The notes: generated by a model from the sequence alone, not told the origin. Numbered from the stretch's first letter, positions 51,958 through 60,488 are shown. The stretch: 64,000 nt of DNA from Stakelama portus (GCF_003171655.1 NZ_QFZL01000004.1:62001-126000), one strand, 5' to 3'. Numbers and translations: made by a program.

Positions 51958-53240
51958 TGGGCTGGCTCGCGAATATTGCCGCGCGGTTCGGGCCGTCTGA
52001 CGCCGCGAGCAATCCGTGGGGCTGGTTTGTTCGTCATTTGGGTGGCACGACGAATACTGGTGTCGCGGTCAGCGAGCATAGCGCGCTGTATCTGCCGATC
52101 GTCTATGCTTGCATCAACCGGATCGCGAACCCGATCGCGAGCTTTCCGTTGCGCATTTATCAGAATGTCGGCGGCAAGCGTGAGGAGGTAACGCAGCATC
52201 CGATGTCCGAACGGCTGCGGTTGCGGCCCAACGACTATATGAGCGCGCGCACCGTTACCAAGTCCAAGATGCTTCATGCGCTCAGCTGGGGTAACGGCTA
52301 TCAGGAAATCGAGCGAAATGGTCGCGGTGAAGCGGTTGGGTTGTGGCCGCTTCTGCCAGATCGCACCAGGCCGCGTCGGAAGGACGGAGCGATCGTTTTC
52401 GATACGACGATCGATGGCACAGGGTTTGAGATCGAGCATCGCAACGTCCTGCATCTGATGGATCAGAGCCAAGACGGGTATGTCGGGCTGAGCCAGGTCG
52501 CGCTCGCTCGCGAAGCGATGGGATTGGCGCTGGCGACCGAGAAGTTCGGCGCGAAGTTCTTTGCCAATGATGCAAAGAGCGGCGGTTTTCTGCTGCATCC
52601 TGGTCGGCTTGGTCCGCAGGCAGTGACCAACCTGGCGGGGCAAAAGGACAAGGCCGCGGGCGAAAACCCGGCTTCGCGCATCGAGCGGCAAGGCGGATTG
52701 GACAATGCGCATCGTGTAAAGGTGCTGGAAGAGGGGATGAAGTTCGTTTCGACGACGATTCCCCCTGATGATGCGCAGTTTCTTTCGACCCGTGAATTCC
52801 AGATCGCCGAGATTGCGCGAATTTACGATGTGCCGCTGGTGCTGGTGCAGAGCCACGAAAAGTCGACCAGCTGGGGATCGGGCATCGAGCAGCTGATGAT
52901 CGGTTTTGTCCGGCAGACGATTGCGCCCTGGGTGGAGGCGATCGAGCAGGAAATGAACTGGAAGCTGTTCACCGAAGCGGAGCGCGCAAAGGGGCTTTAC
53001 GTCAAACACAGCATGCAGGCGCTGTTGCGCGGCGACATGGCAGCGCGAGCTGCCTTCTACAAATCGCTGTTTGAAGTGGGTGCTATCTCTCCCGACGAAA
53101 TCGCCGAGCTGGAAGAAATGGAAGGTGTCGGCGGGAACGGAGCTAAGCGGTTTGTTCCGGTGAATTTCACGCCATTGGATCGGGCGCGCGAACCGCAGGC
53201 AACCACGCAGACAATGCCCAGGGATGGAGCGCAGCAATGA
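51957..53240 (+). CDS. Portal protein (HK97 family)
   Basis: A 427-residue head vertex protein through which DNA enters. HSALYLPIVYACINRIANPI, LHALSWGNGYQEIERNGRGE, LLPDRTRPRRKDGAIVFDT and EIARIYDVPLVLVQSHEKST are all classic HK97-portal segments. The C-terminal tail is disordered. ATGA overlap with the protease gene. Confidence 0.93.
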   Translation: MGWLANIAARFGPSDAASNPWGWFVRHLGGTTNTGVAVSEHSALYLPIVYACINRIANPIASFPLRIYQNVGGKREEVTQHPMSERLRLRPNDYMSARTVTKSKMLHALSWGNGYQEIERNGRGEAVGLWPLLPDRTRPRRKDGAIVFDTTIDGTGFEIEHRNVLHLMDQSQDGYVGLSQVALAREAMGLALATEKFGAKFFANDAKSGGFLLHPGRLGPQAVTNLAGQKDKAAGENPASRIERQGGLDNAHRVKVLEEGMKFVSTTIPPDDAQFLSTREFQIAEIARIYDVPLVLVQSHEKSTSWGSGIEQLMIGFVRQTIAPWVEAIEQEMNWKLFTEAERAKGLYVKHSMQALLRGDMAARAAFYKSLFEVGAISPDEIAELEEMEGVGGNGAKRFVPVNFTPLDRAREPQATTQTMPRDGAQQ

Positions 53241-54127
53241 AATATCGGCATATCCTGCTCGCCTTCGCGTCCGAATATTGGGCGATGGAGGAATGCAAAC
53301 TGTTCGCGATCATCGATCTGCTGGCGGCGCAGGCGGACGGCATCAAATTCGATGCCGCTGAAATCGAAGCTCGGATTACACCGCAAACCGCCGCCGCCGT
53401 GGCGCGACGCGAAGGATCGGTTGCCATCGTCCCGTTGCGCGGGGTGATTTCGAATCGCATCAACCTGACGCCGAACAGCTCGACCGGCGGTGGAACGAGT
53501 GCGGAGGCATTTGCCAATGCAATCGAGCGTGCTGGTGCGGACGATACAGTCAAGGCGGTGGTGGTTGATGCCGATACGCCGGGCGGCAATGTTCAGGGTG
53601 TGGAGGAAGCGGCTGCCGCGATCGCTTCGCTGCGTGGGCGCAAGCCGGTGGTAGTGCAGGTGAACGGCAACCTGGCCAGTGCCGGATATTGGATCGGTAG
53701 CGCTGCAGATGAAATCGTCGCTACGCCCAGTTCAGCGCTGGGGGCGATCGGGGTTCGCACCGCATATGACAACATAATCGGTGCGCTGGAAAAGCAGGGT
53801 GTCGAACGCGAAGTCTTTTCCGCCGGAAAGTATAAGGGCGAAGGCGTGCTGGGGCCACTGAGCGACGACGCGCGGGCGCATATCCAATCGACGGTCGATG
53901 AATATTACACGATGTTCGTCGACCGGGTGGCGCAAGGGCGCAACGTATCCTCTGACACAGTGCGCAATGGGTTCGGCGAGGGCCGGATGGTATCCGCCTC
54001 GCAAGCGGTGAAGCTGGGGATGGCAGACCGCATCGGCACGATGGCGGAGACGCTGGCGCGCTTCACCTCCACAAGCTCGGGATCCGGATCGCGAGCCCGT
54101 CGTGAACGGGCGCTCGCGCTGCTCTGA
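53237..54127 (+). CDS. Prohead protease, S49/SppA type
   Basis: A 296-residue ClpP-fold serine peptidase. Ser148 in GNLASAGYWIGSAADEI and Lys200 in FSAGKYKGEGVLGPL make the Ser/Lys dyad of S49 enzymes; VVVDADTPGGNVQGVEE is the preceding oxyanion strand. In this gene order it cleaves the capsid's N-terminal scaffold domain during head maturation. Located between portal and capsid. Confidence 0.9.
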   Translation: MKYRHILLAFASEYWAMEECKLFAIIDLLAAQADGIKFDAAEIEARITPQTAAAVARREGSVAIVPLRGVISNRINLTPNSSTGGGTSAEAFANAIERAGADDTVKAVVVDADTPGGNVQGVEEAAAAIASLRGRKPVVVQVNGNLASAGYWIGSAADEIVATPSSALGAIGVRTAYDNIIGALEKQGVEREVFSAGKYKGEGVLGPLSDDARAHIQSTVDEYYTMFVDRVAQGRNVSSDTVRNGFGEGRMVSASQAVKLGMADRIGTMAETLARFTSTSSGSGSRARRERALALL

Positions 54128-54154
54128 CCGATACCAAAAGCGAAAGTCGCTTCG

Positions 54155-54182
54155 CCCCGTTCGAGCGCCGGCTCGGGCGGGG
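54155..54182 (+). terminator. Hairpin upstream of the capsid gene
   Basis: CCCCG-TT-CGAGC-GCCG-GCTCG-GG-CGGGG folds into two stacked 5-bp stems separated by a 2x2 internal loop, followed by TTTGATTT. It may be a partial terminator or an mRNA-processing/stabilising element ahead of the highly expressed capsid gene. Confidence 0.55.
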
Positions 54183-54227
54183 TTTGATTTGTCCGGCGCG
54201 AAGGCCTGCGGGCCAGGAGAAAGCACG

Positions 54228-55643
54228 ATGAAGAAGACGTTTCTCGTGGGTGCCGCAATGGCGGCGCTTGGACCGATGACTGCCAACGAAGCGCGCCGTG
54301 GTCGCTATATGCGCGATCCGGATGGTCACCCGAACTTCAATCCGCAGGCGCGGTTGACGGGGCTGAACGAGCAGCGCGCCGGTCTGGTTGATCAGATGCG
54401 CGGCATGCTGGCGACGGCGGCCGACGATGGTGACCGCGACCTGACCGCTGAAGAGGCAACCGCCTATGATGCACTGAACGAGCAGGTATCAGCGCTGGAC
54501 AAGCGTATCGAGCGACTTTCCGGATTTGGTGCAGCCGAAGCCGCTGGCAGTCGCATCATTCCCGCCGCGTCGCGCGGCAGTGGACCGACGCCACCGCCGC
54601 CTGGGCCGGGCGCGAGCCGCGAGTTCGAGAGCTTCGGCGAGTTCATGGCGGCGGTTCGCTTCAATCCGAACGACCAGCGGCTGAACTTCGTCGAGGGTGT
54701 CGGCGCGGCGGAGGACGCAACGCTTAGTGCCGAGATGCGCATGGATAACGATGCGCAGGGCGGGTTCATGGTGCCGACACAGTTTCGCAGCGAAATTATG
54801 CGCGTGGACCCGCAAGCAGCGATGATCCGTCCGCGCGCGAATGTGATTCCTGCTGGGTCGCCGCCCGATTCGAGTTTCACGATTCCTGCGCTTGATCAGA
54901 GCGGCACCGACGCGAACATGTACGGCGGCGTTCAGGTCGACTGGATTGGCGAGGGCGAGGAGAAACCCGAGACCGACGCCACGCTGCGCGAGATCACCCT
55001 CACACCGCAGGAAGTCGCTGGTCATATCAAGGTCACCGACAAGCTGCTGCGAAACTGGCAGGCGGCGGGGCCATTCCTCGAGAATCTTCTTCGTCAGGCT
55101 GTGACCGGAGCGGAAGAATATGCCTTTCTTCGTGGAAGTGGCTCCCACAAGCCGCTCGGTGTGCTCAATGCCGGCGCCACTAAATGGATCAACCGGGCTA
55201 ACGCTAACCAGGTGCAGTACGCCGATCTCGTGGGAATGGTCGCCAGGATACTGATGCGCGGCGGCGCGCCGGTGTGGTCGATGCCGCAGGGCGTGCTTCC
55301 GCAGATCGCGCAATTGAAGGATGAGAACAATAATCTGATCTGGCAGCCGAATGCGCGCGATGGTTTCGCCGGCACGCTGCTCGGTTATCCGTTGCGGTGG
55401 GACAATCGATCGCCCGGGCTCGGGGCGAAGGGCGATGTGATTCTCGCCGACTGGTCGCATTATCTGATCAAGGATGGATCGGGGCCATTCGTGGCGGCGA
55501 GCGAGCACGTTTTGTTCACTCAGAACAAGACGGTGATCAAGATCTTCTGGAATGTCGACGGCGCACCGTGGCTGACCGCGCCGATCGCGGAAGAAAATGG
55601 CTACGAAGTCTCGCCGTTCGTCGGCCTCGACGTTCCTGCCTGA
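54228..55643 (+). CDS. Major capsid protein (HK97 fold)
   Basis: A 471-residue precursor. Residues 35-105 form a coiled-coil scaffold (delta) domain (NEQRAGLVDQMRGMLATAAD, YDALNEQVSALDKRIERLSG), then a Pro-rich linker (PTPPPPGPG), then the HK97 fold: GGFMVPTQFRSEIMRVDPQA, QEVAGHIKVTDKLLRNWQAA, FLRGSGSHKPLGVLN, DGFAGTLLGYPLRWDNRSPG. ATG at 54228 follows AGGAGA. The scaffold part should be removed by the S49 protease just upstream. Confidence 0.93.
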   Translation: MKKTFLVGAAMAALGPMTANEARRGRYMRDPDGHPNFNPQARLTGLNEQRAGLVDQMRGMLATAADDGDRDLTAEEATAYDALNEQVSALDKRIERLSGFGAAEAAGSRIIPAASRGSGPTPPPPGPGASREFESFGEFMAAVRFNPNDQRLNFVEGVGAAEDATLSAEMRMDNDAQGGFMVPTQFRSEIMRVDPQAAMIRPRANVIPAGSPPDSSFTIPALDQSGTDANMYGGVQVDWIGEGEEKPETDATLREITLTPQEVAGHIKVTDKLLRNWQAAGPFLENLLRQAVTGAEEYAFLRGSGSHKPLGVLNAGATKWINRANANQVQYADLVGMVARILMRGGAPVWSMPQGVLPQIAQLKDENNNLIWQPNARDGFAGTLLGYPLRWDNRSPGLGAKGDVILADWSHYLIKDGSGPFVAASEHVLFTQNKTVIKIFWNVDGAPWLTAPIAEENGYEVSPFVGLDVPA

Positions 55644-55658
55644 TCCGCATTTCCCAGC

Positions 55659-55684
55659 GCGGGCACGGTGATCGCCGTGCCCGC
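55659..55684 (+). other. Hairpin after the capsid gene
   Basis: GCGGGCACGG (55659-55668) and CCGTGCCCGC (55675-55684) form a perfect 10-bp stem with a 6-nt loop. No T-run. Similar hairpins occur at 56165 and 59149. Confidence 0.6.
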
Positions 55685-55714
55685 ATCCCCATTTCCTGAA
55701 ACCGAAGGAACAAG

Positions 55715-56143
55715 ATGATGCGCGATATCGCCAATCACCTGAACGTTGCCCGCGTGATTTCGCCTGCGGCGGCGGTAACTGACAACACGGCCGTCGTCGG
55801 CCAGATTGTCGATCACAATGGCTATGAATCGGCCTGCTATTTTCTCAATGCCGGTGCGATCGCCGATGCGGATGCAACGCTGACTGTGCTGCTGGAGCAT
55901 GGCGACGAAGCCGATCTGTCCGACGCGGCAGCAGTGCCCGATGAACAACTGACCGGTACCGAGGCGCTGGCTGGGCTGACGTTCGCCGACGACAATGCGC
56001 TGCGCAAGCTCGGTTATGTCGGCAGCAAGCAATATACGCGGCTGACCGTCACACCGGCCAACAACACGGGCAACATCTTCCTGTCGGCGCTGTGCGTGCT
56101 GGGCGATCCGCGCTTTGCGCCGACGCCCAACCCGCCCGCCTGA
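55715..56143 (+). CDS. Phage head protein, possible decoration protein
   Basis: A 142-residue beta-rich protein (HLNVARVISPAAAVTDNTAV, YESACYFLNAGAIADADATL, YTRLTVTPANNTGNIFLSAL). Proteins of this size and composition, with a repeated V.g..v..~gy.s. pattern, sit just after the capsid in many alphaproteobacterial siphophages and may decorate the shell. AAGGAA precedes two tandem ATGs (55715, 55718). Confidence 0.7.
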   Translation: MMRDIANHLNVARVISPAAAVTDNTAVVGQIVDHNGYESACYFLNAGAIADADATLTVLLEHGDEADLSDAAAVPDEQLTGTEALAGLTFADDNALRKLGYVGSKQYTRLTVTPANNTGNIFLSALCVLGDPRFAPTPNPPA

Positions 56144-56164
56144 TCAGCCGGACTGTTTTCCCAG

Positions 56165-56191
56165 GCCGGGGCGGATTGATGCCGCCCCGGC
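56165..56191 (+). other. Hairpin in late-operon spacer
   Basis: GCCGGGGCGG (56165-56174) pairs with CCGCCCCGGC (56182-56191) across a 7-nt loop. Perfect 10-bp stem without a T-run. Confidence 0.6.
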
Positions 56192-56215
56192 AATCCTCCC
56201 GAAACGGAGTTTGCG

Positions 56216-56446
56216 ATGAAATATCCCGTAATCGCGGAATGCGTCGATGTGCGCGACGGCAAGCGTTATTTTCCGGGCGATCAATTCCCGGACGCCAATG
56301 ATGAACAGATCCAGCGTCTGGTGAAGGCCGGGTGTCTGAGGTTCGACCCGGAAGCTGAAGCGGCGGCGGCCAAGGCGAAGGCCGAGGAGGAAGCCAAGGC
56401 GAAGGCGGAAGCCGAAGCGGCAGCAGCCAAGGCGAAGGCCAAGTAA
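56216..56446 (+). CDS. Small phage head protein with Ala/Lys/Glu tail
   Basis: A 76-residue protein. Residues 1-45 are a small beta domain (MKYPVIAECVDVRDGKRYFP, GDQFPDANDEQIQRLVKAGC) as in short phage proteins that precede the connector; the rest is a low-complexity helix of AEAEAAAAKAKAE units. Directly adjacent to the connector gene. Confidence 0.65.
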   Translation: MKYPVIAECVDVRDGKRYFPGDQFPDANDEQIQRLVKAGCLRFDPEAEAAAAKAKAEEEAKAKAEAEAAAAKAKAK

Positions 56447-57031
56447 ATGCGCGTCATCGTCGTCACGCCACCGGAACCGGTGGTCAGCTGGGCAGATGCC
56501 GACGCGCATCTGAAGCTGGACGGCGATGTTACGCAGCAGGCGATTGTCGAAGGCTATATCGCCAGCGCGACCGAGCATGTTGATGGCCCTGTCGCGCCGG
56601 ATGGCGGGCTGGGTCGCGCGCTTGGCGTTCAGACGCTGGAGGCGCGGTTCGACCGAGCGGAAATCGGGTCGCATATCCTGTTGCCGTTTCCGCCAGCGAT
56701 CGAACTGGTGAGCGTTACCTATCTGGACGCTGACGGCGAAGAGCAGGTGGCTGACCTTGCAGATTTCGAACTGCTTGGCCGCGACCTGATCCCGGTTGGC
56801 TCGTCCTGGCCGTGGTCTGACGGATCGACGCGGCGCGAGGCGGTGCGCATCCGGTACGATGCCGGATACACGACGCTGCCCGCGCCAATCCGTGCGGCGA
56901 TCCTGCTGATGGTGGGCGACCTATACGCCAATCGCGAAACGGTGACGGTGGGGGCCAGCGTGCAAGCGCGTGGCATCCCGATGTCGACCAGCGTTTCCAA
57001 TCTGCTGAATCCGTTTCGGGTTTATAGCTGA
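56447..57031 (+). CDS. Head-tail connector (gp6-like)
   Basis: A 194-residue connector. VSWADADAHLKLDGDVTQQA, VEGYIASATEHVDGPVAPDG, LEARFDRAEIGSHILLPFPP and VRIRYDAGYTTLPAPIRAAI, LLMVGDLYANRETVT follow the gp6-like pattern exactly (DDT...H.k.....d..l...i.aA...ie). It forms the ring under the portal. Starts right after the previous stop. Confidence 0.88.
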   Translation: MRVIVVTPPEPVVSWADADAHLKLDGDVTQQAIVEGYIASATEHVDGPVAPDGGLGRALGVQTLEARFDRAEIGSHILLPFPPAIELVSVTYLDADGEEQVADLADFELLGRDLIPVGSSWPWSDGSTRREAVRIRYDAGYTTLPAPIRAAILLMVGDLYANRETVTVGASVQARGIPMSTSVSNLLNPFRVYS

Positions 57032-57426
57032 TGGGAATGATCGCCGCCGGTGCCTTGCGGCATCTTATCCGTGTGCAACAGCCGGTTGCGGATGCCAGCT
57101 TTGATGGGGCGGGATCCGGCGCATGGCATACGGTCGCCGAGGTGCGGGCGAATGTGACGGATTTGCTGCCGAGCCGGGGCGAAAAGCTGGCCGATGGCCT
57201 AAACATCGCGACCCGTCCCGCGCGGGTTCGCATTCGCTATCGTGCCGGGTTGCGAGCGAACATGCGCGTGTTGATCGGTCACTATGTCGCGGCAGAGGGC
57301 GGTGGCGTCCCGGAGTGGATCACCGATCGCACTGCCCAGATCATCACCGTGCCCGCCGAGCTGGGCTGGCGGGAGGGGCTGGAATTCATGATCGAGGATT
57401 ACAGCACGGCGGGGAATCCGGCCTGA
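57031..57426 (+). CDS. Head closure / head-tail adaptor protein
   Basis: A 131-residue protein with AGALRHLIRVQQPVADASFD, WHTVAEVRANVTDLLPSRGE and VPAELGWREGLEFMIED: the G.Lr.ri.iq........g.......W.....vwA.v pattern of the SPP1 gp16/HK97 gp7-like head-tail adaptor family. Overlaps neighbours by 1 bp each. Confidence 0.87.
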   Translation: MGMIAAGALRHLIRVQQPVADASFDGAGSGAWHTVAEVRANVTDLLPSRGEKLADGLNIATRPARVRIRYRAGLRANMRVLIGHYVAAEGGGVPEWITDRTAQIITVPAELGWREGLEFMIEDYSTAGNPA

Positions 57427-57968
57427 TGGCATGGTCGCGCGGCGCTTCGGACGTTCGCGCATATATGGCGCGATTGCCGCAGGAGATCGAAACCAAGCTG
57501 CTGCGCGGTGCGGGTCGCGCCGCGGCGAAGGTGGTGGCCGACGAAGCCAAGGAACGCACGCTGTCGAGCGAAATCCGTGCGGCGATCAAGGTTTCGACGC
57601 GCAGCAAGGACGGGCGGATCATCGCCAAGGTGCAGGTGAAGGGCGACGGAGCCTATCTGGCGCCGTGGGAAGAATATGGCACCTCGCCGCACTTCATCAC
57701 CGTCGACGACAGTCAGCGGCAGGGCCGCAGCGTGCAGCGGATCAACCGGCTCGCCAAGGAAAAGGGAAGCAGTCATTCGCTGGTGATCGGCGGTGCGTTC
57801 GTCGGAACCACCGTGCTGCATCCCGGCGCGCGGCCGCATCCGTTCCTGCGCCCGGCGCTGGATGTGAAGCAGGCTGAGGCGATCGCGGCGGCGCAGCAAT
57901 ATATCAACGCGCGCGTCACGCGGGCGGGTATCATCGGCAACGCCGAACCGGAAGGCGACAGCGAATGA
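57426..57968 (+). CDS. HK97-gp10-like tail-completion protein
   Basis: A 180-residue protein (RLPQEIETKLLRGAGRAAAK, VVADEAKERTLSSEIRAAIK, LAPWEEYGTSPHFI, HPGARPHPFLRPALDVKQAE). The YLAPWEEYGT and HPF(L)RPAL motifs identify the HK97 gp10 family. Start ATG at 57426 overlaps the adaptor stop. Confidence 0.88.
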   Translation: MAWSRGASDVRAYMARLPQEIETKLLRGAGRAAAKVVADEAKERTLSSEIRAAIKVSTRSKDGRIIAKVQVKGDGAYLAPWEEYGTSPHFITVDDSQRQGRSVQRINRLAKEKGSSHSLVIGGAFVGTTVLHPGARPHPFLRPALDVKQAEAIAAAQQYINARVTRAGIIGNAEPEGDSE

Positions 57969-58375
57969 GCGGGGTGACGATCATCGGCGCGCTGCTGAAC
58001 GCCAGCACCGCCGTGACGGCCAAGGTGCCGAGCGCCCGGATCAAGGCAGGGCAGTTGCCCGATGGCGTCGCATTGCCGGCGCTGCTGGTGCGCGGGGTGA
58101 GCCTGATCGAGCGGAAGGAATTGAAGCGGGGCGCGATCGTGCGCGTGACCGAACGGGTTTCGGTGACGGTGCGCGCGGACAGCTATCGCGATCAGCGGGC
58201 CATCATTGCCGAAGGCCTGGTGCGCAACGCCTGCGCCGGGTTCGTCGGTGATCTGGCGTCGTTTTCGCGGGTGTCTGTAACCGATGGGGGGTGCGGCCCC
58301 GATCTGATCGGCCCGGCCAACAGCTTTGAACAGACGCAGGATTTCCGGGTGAGTTTCGAGACATCCGGCAGCTGA
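57965..58375 (+). CDS. Tail terminator (DUF3168-like)
   Basis: A 136-residue protein with GALLNASTAVTAKVPSARIK, GQLPDGVALPALLVRGVSLI and a VSVTVRADSYRDQRAIIAEG helix, fitting the tail-completion/terminator family that caps the tail tube. ATGA overlap with the gp10-like gene. Confidence 0.8.
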   Translation: MSGVTIIGALLNASTAVTAKVPSARIKAGQLPDGVALPALLVRGVSLIERKELKRGAIVRVTERVSVTVRADSYRDQRAIIAEGLVRNACAGFVGDLASFSRVSVTDGGCGPDLIGPANSFEQTQDFRVSFETSGS

Positions 58376-58389
58376 AAAGGATGATGACG

Positions 58390-58584
58390 ATGGCAAATTC
58401 GACAGATGTTCAGGCGGTTGTGATCCGCGATTTCACCGATGAGGGCACCGGGACGGCATATAAGGCGAAACAGCGCCCGACGCTGCCGGCAGGTGTGTTT
58501 GCCAATTACGAAGCGGCCGGACTGGTCAAGCGCATTGGCGCTGAAACGCCTGCTGTCACCGAATCGGCCACAAAGGCCAACTGA
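58390..58584 (+). CDS. Small phage tail-region protein
   Basis: A 64-residue protein (MANSTDVQAVVIRDFTDEGT, GTAYKAKQRPTLPAGVFANY). A small beta domain with VIRDFTDxGT...Y.....P.l..G...NY, typical of short proteins between terminator and tube genes. ATG at 58390 is about 9 nt from AAAAGG; the ATGs at 58381 and 58384 are too close to it. Confidence 0.6.
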   Translation: MANSTDVQAVVIRDFTDEGTGTAYKAKQRPTLPAGVFANYEAAGLVKRIGAETPAVTESATKAN

Positions 58585-58649
58585 TTTCCGCGCGGCCCAC
58601 GGGCTGACCATCGCCGGCGACGCCGGCTCGCCACACAGGAGAAACTGAC

Positions 58650-59099
58650 ATGGGTTCCAGCACTTCGGCGGGCACGACGCTCGCCATTTCGGCCAGCAAT
58701 CCCGCGACCGAAGACGCAGCCGGCTATGCCGCGCTGACGTACACGGCAATCGGCGGTATCGAAAAACTCGGCACGATCGGGGCATCGTTCAACAAGATCG
58801 AATTCAAACCGCTGAAGGGGCCGACCCAGAAGCATAAGGGCTCGGTCGATTATGGTTCGCTGCAGCCTTCGCTTGCCCATGACGGCAGCGACGCCGGGCA
58901 GACGCTGCTGCGCACAGCCGCAGCGAACGAAACGTCGGCGCTATACAGCTTCCTCGCCACCTATCCGACCGGCGAAAAGCGGTATTTTCAAGGGCGCGTG
59001 TTCGGCATGCCCGAAAATGTCGACGGACAGGACAGCATGCTGATGGCCAATCCGACCGTCGAAATCTGCACCAAGGTGGTGCCGGTCGCCGCCAGTTAA
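58650..59099 (+). CDS. Major tail tube protein
   Basis: A 149-residue protein: MGSSTSAGTTLAISASNPAT, YTAIGGIEKLGTIGASFNKI, KHKGSVDYGSLQPSLAHDGS and FQGRVFGMPENVDGQDSMLM. The start with a short glycine/serine lead and the IG.I..lG..G..~~.i pattern matches phage tail tube proteins. AGGAG upstream. Confidence 0.85.
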   Translation: MGSSTSAGTTLAISASNPATEDAAGYAALTYTAIGGIEKLGTIGASFNKIEFKPLKGPTQKHKGSVDYGSLQPSLAHDGSDAGQTLLRTAAANETSALYSFLATYPTGEKRYFQGRVFGMPENVDGQDSMLMANPTVEICTKVVPVAAS

Positions 59100-59148
59100 T
59101 CATTCACCATTCCGTCGGGTGTTTCGCCCGCCGGTCAACAGGCATCGG

Positions 59149-59178
59149 CCCGCCCCGCATTCGCGGGTGCGGGGCGGG
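59149..59178 (+). other. Hairpin before the tail-chaperone gene
   Basis: CCCGCCCCGCA (59149-59159) pairs with TGCGGGGCGGG (59168-59178) across an 8-nt loop. Perfect 11-bp stem, no T-run. Confidence 0.6.
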
Positions 59179-59212
59179 TCGGTGTACGCAAACCTCCGCG
59201 AAGGGAAACTTT

Positions 59213-59629
59213 ATGGACATCACGCAGCACAAGGTCGCCGACACGTCCGCCATTCACATCAAAAATGCCGCCGGAGAGCCGCTGTATGACGGCGACAAGC
59301 CGGTGCGCATTCACGTCTATGGCCCGGGCAGCAAGGCCTATGCCACCGTCGAAGCGCGGCAGTCCGCGCGCGCGGTGAAGCGCATGCAGGACAATGACGG
59401 CAAGGTGACGGTCGCCCCGCATGAAGAACGACTGCAGCAGGCTGCCGAAGATCTGGCGGCGATCACCGTGCGGTTCGAAAATCTGGAATATCCGCCCGCC
59501 AAGGGCAAAGAAGGTGCCGAGCTGTTCGAGGCGGTCTATGCCGATCCGGCGCTGGGATTCATCGCCAATCAGGTTCGCAAGTTCGTGGGTGACTGGGGAA
59601 ACTTCAGAGCCGGGTCGGGCGCGAGCTGA
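59213..59629 (+). CDS. Tail assembly chaperone (G-like)
   Basis: A 138-residue protein (HKVADTSAIHIKNAAGEPLY, DGDKPVRIHVYGPGSKAYAT, LQQAAEDLAAITVRFENLEY, DPALGFIANQVRKFVGDWGN). The layout is that of siphophage tail chaperones, which coat the tape measure before tube assembly; lambda gpG is 140 residues. A GGGAAAC slippery heptamer lies eight codons before the stop (59596-59602) and would direct a fraction of ribosomes into the -1 frame to make a 281-residue GT-like fusion. Confidence 0.85.
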   Translation: MDITQHKVADTSAIHIKNAAGEPLYDGDKPVRIHVYGPGSKAYATVEARQSARAVKRMQDNDGKVTVAPHEERLQQAAEDLAAITVRFENLEYPPAKGKEGAELFEAVYADPALGFIANQVRKFVGDWGNFRAGSGAS

Positions 59630-60057
59630 CGCTGTATGTCCGGTATCTGGCGTGGCTGAACGCCACGCCGAAACCGGACGAGGATTCGCGGCGCGGCAAG
59701 GCGGGCAAGGCCGCGAAGTTGAGCCGTGCCGAGGCAATGAAGCGTGATGGCGTGCCGATTTCGATGCCGCCCAATCCGATGCCGCACCTGATCGATCGCC
59801 TGATCGAAATCGGGCTGACCGAGGCGGCAGGCATGGGCGTCGTGCCGCTAAGCTGGCGCGAGATCGAGGCGTGGCAGCATAATGTGCATGTCGCGCTGGC
59901 GCCGTGGGAAGCGCGGCTGATCCGCAAGCTATCGGTGGAATATGTCGCCGAGGGCCGCCGCGCTGAAAGCGAGAATTGCCCGCCCCCCTGGCGCGCGGAA
60001 GTGACGGCGCGCGAACGCGAAGTGGAAGAAGCGCGGTTGCGGATGGTGTTGGGGTAA
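59593..60057 (+). CDS. Tail chaperone frameshift extension (T-like) with slippery site
   Basis: The -1 frame opens after a TGA at 59590-59592 and runs to 60057. It has no usable start near its beginning. At 59596-59602 the zero-frame codons GGA AAC follow a G, giving G-GGA-AAC, a canonical X-XXY-YYZ site like lambda's GGGAAAG. After slippage the protein continues LQSRVGRELTLYVRYLAWLN, then PMPHLIDRLIEIGLTEAAGM and WREIEAWQHNVHVALAPWEA, adding 151 residues to residue 130 of the upstream protein. Total 281, close to lambda gpGT (279). A separate start at TTG 59719 is unlikely. Confidence 0.8.
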   Translation: MGKLQSRVGRELTLYVRYLAWLNATPKPDEDSRRGKAGKAAKLSRAEAMKRDGVPISMPPNPMPHLIDRLIEIGLTEAAGMGVVPLSWREIEAWQHNVHVALAPWEARLIRKLSVEYVAEGRRAESENCPPPWRAEVTAREREVEEARLRMVLG

Positions 60058-60098
60058 TCTTGGATGTAGCCTCCCCGTTATATTGGGTGAGTCGCCAG

Positions 60099-60488
60099 AT
60101 GATGACTGAGGTGCAGATCGATGAAAATTTTGCGCGCTTTGGCAGCAAAACCTATGCGATCAACAAGATTAACTCGGTTGATACCAGAACGACCATGAAG
60201 AGCGGCAGCAAGGCGTGGATATTCTGGTGGGGATTGGCCGCAATAGTTTTGATCAGTCGATTCGGAGGTGGGAACGTATCGGCAGGCGGGGCTACCGCCG
60301 TCGTCGTCTTTGCGGCACTACTTGGCTGGCTTGGTTGGCGGTCGTTCCGAAAGAGGTTTTCGACCACCTATTATCATCTGTATCTGATGACTTCTTCGAG
60401 CGAAGCGCAGGCGTATGTGACCACCGATGAATCGGAAATGGCCGAACTTCGCGCCAAGATTGAAGATGCCATGGCGAGGGCTGGCTGA
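60099..60488 (+). CDS. Membrane protein, accessory (moron) gene
   Basis: A 129-residue protein. N-terminal VQIDENFARFGSKTYAINKI then two membrane helices (KAWIFWWGLAAIVLISRFGG, GATAVVVFAALLGWLGWRSF) and a C-terminal beta region with helix (HLYLMTSSSEAQAYVTTDES). The FxxYAIxxINSV start and two-helix hairpin resemble DUF6232 membrane proteins (assignment from memory). It is less GC-rich than the tail genes around it and has no tail-assembly role that I can see. Confidence 0.7.
   Translation: MMTEVQIDENFARFGSKTYAINKINSVDTRTTMKSGSKAWIFWWGLAAIVLISRFGGGNVSAGGATAVVVFAALLGWLGWRSFRKRFSTTYYHLYLMTSSSEAQAYVTTDESEMAELRAKIEDAMARAG

Noticed and set aside
59719..60057. Independent 112-residue tail gene starting at TTG 59719
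   Set aside because: The frame is open back to 59593 with coherent protein sequence and a slippery site at 59596; a frameshift extension explains it better.
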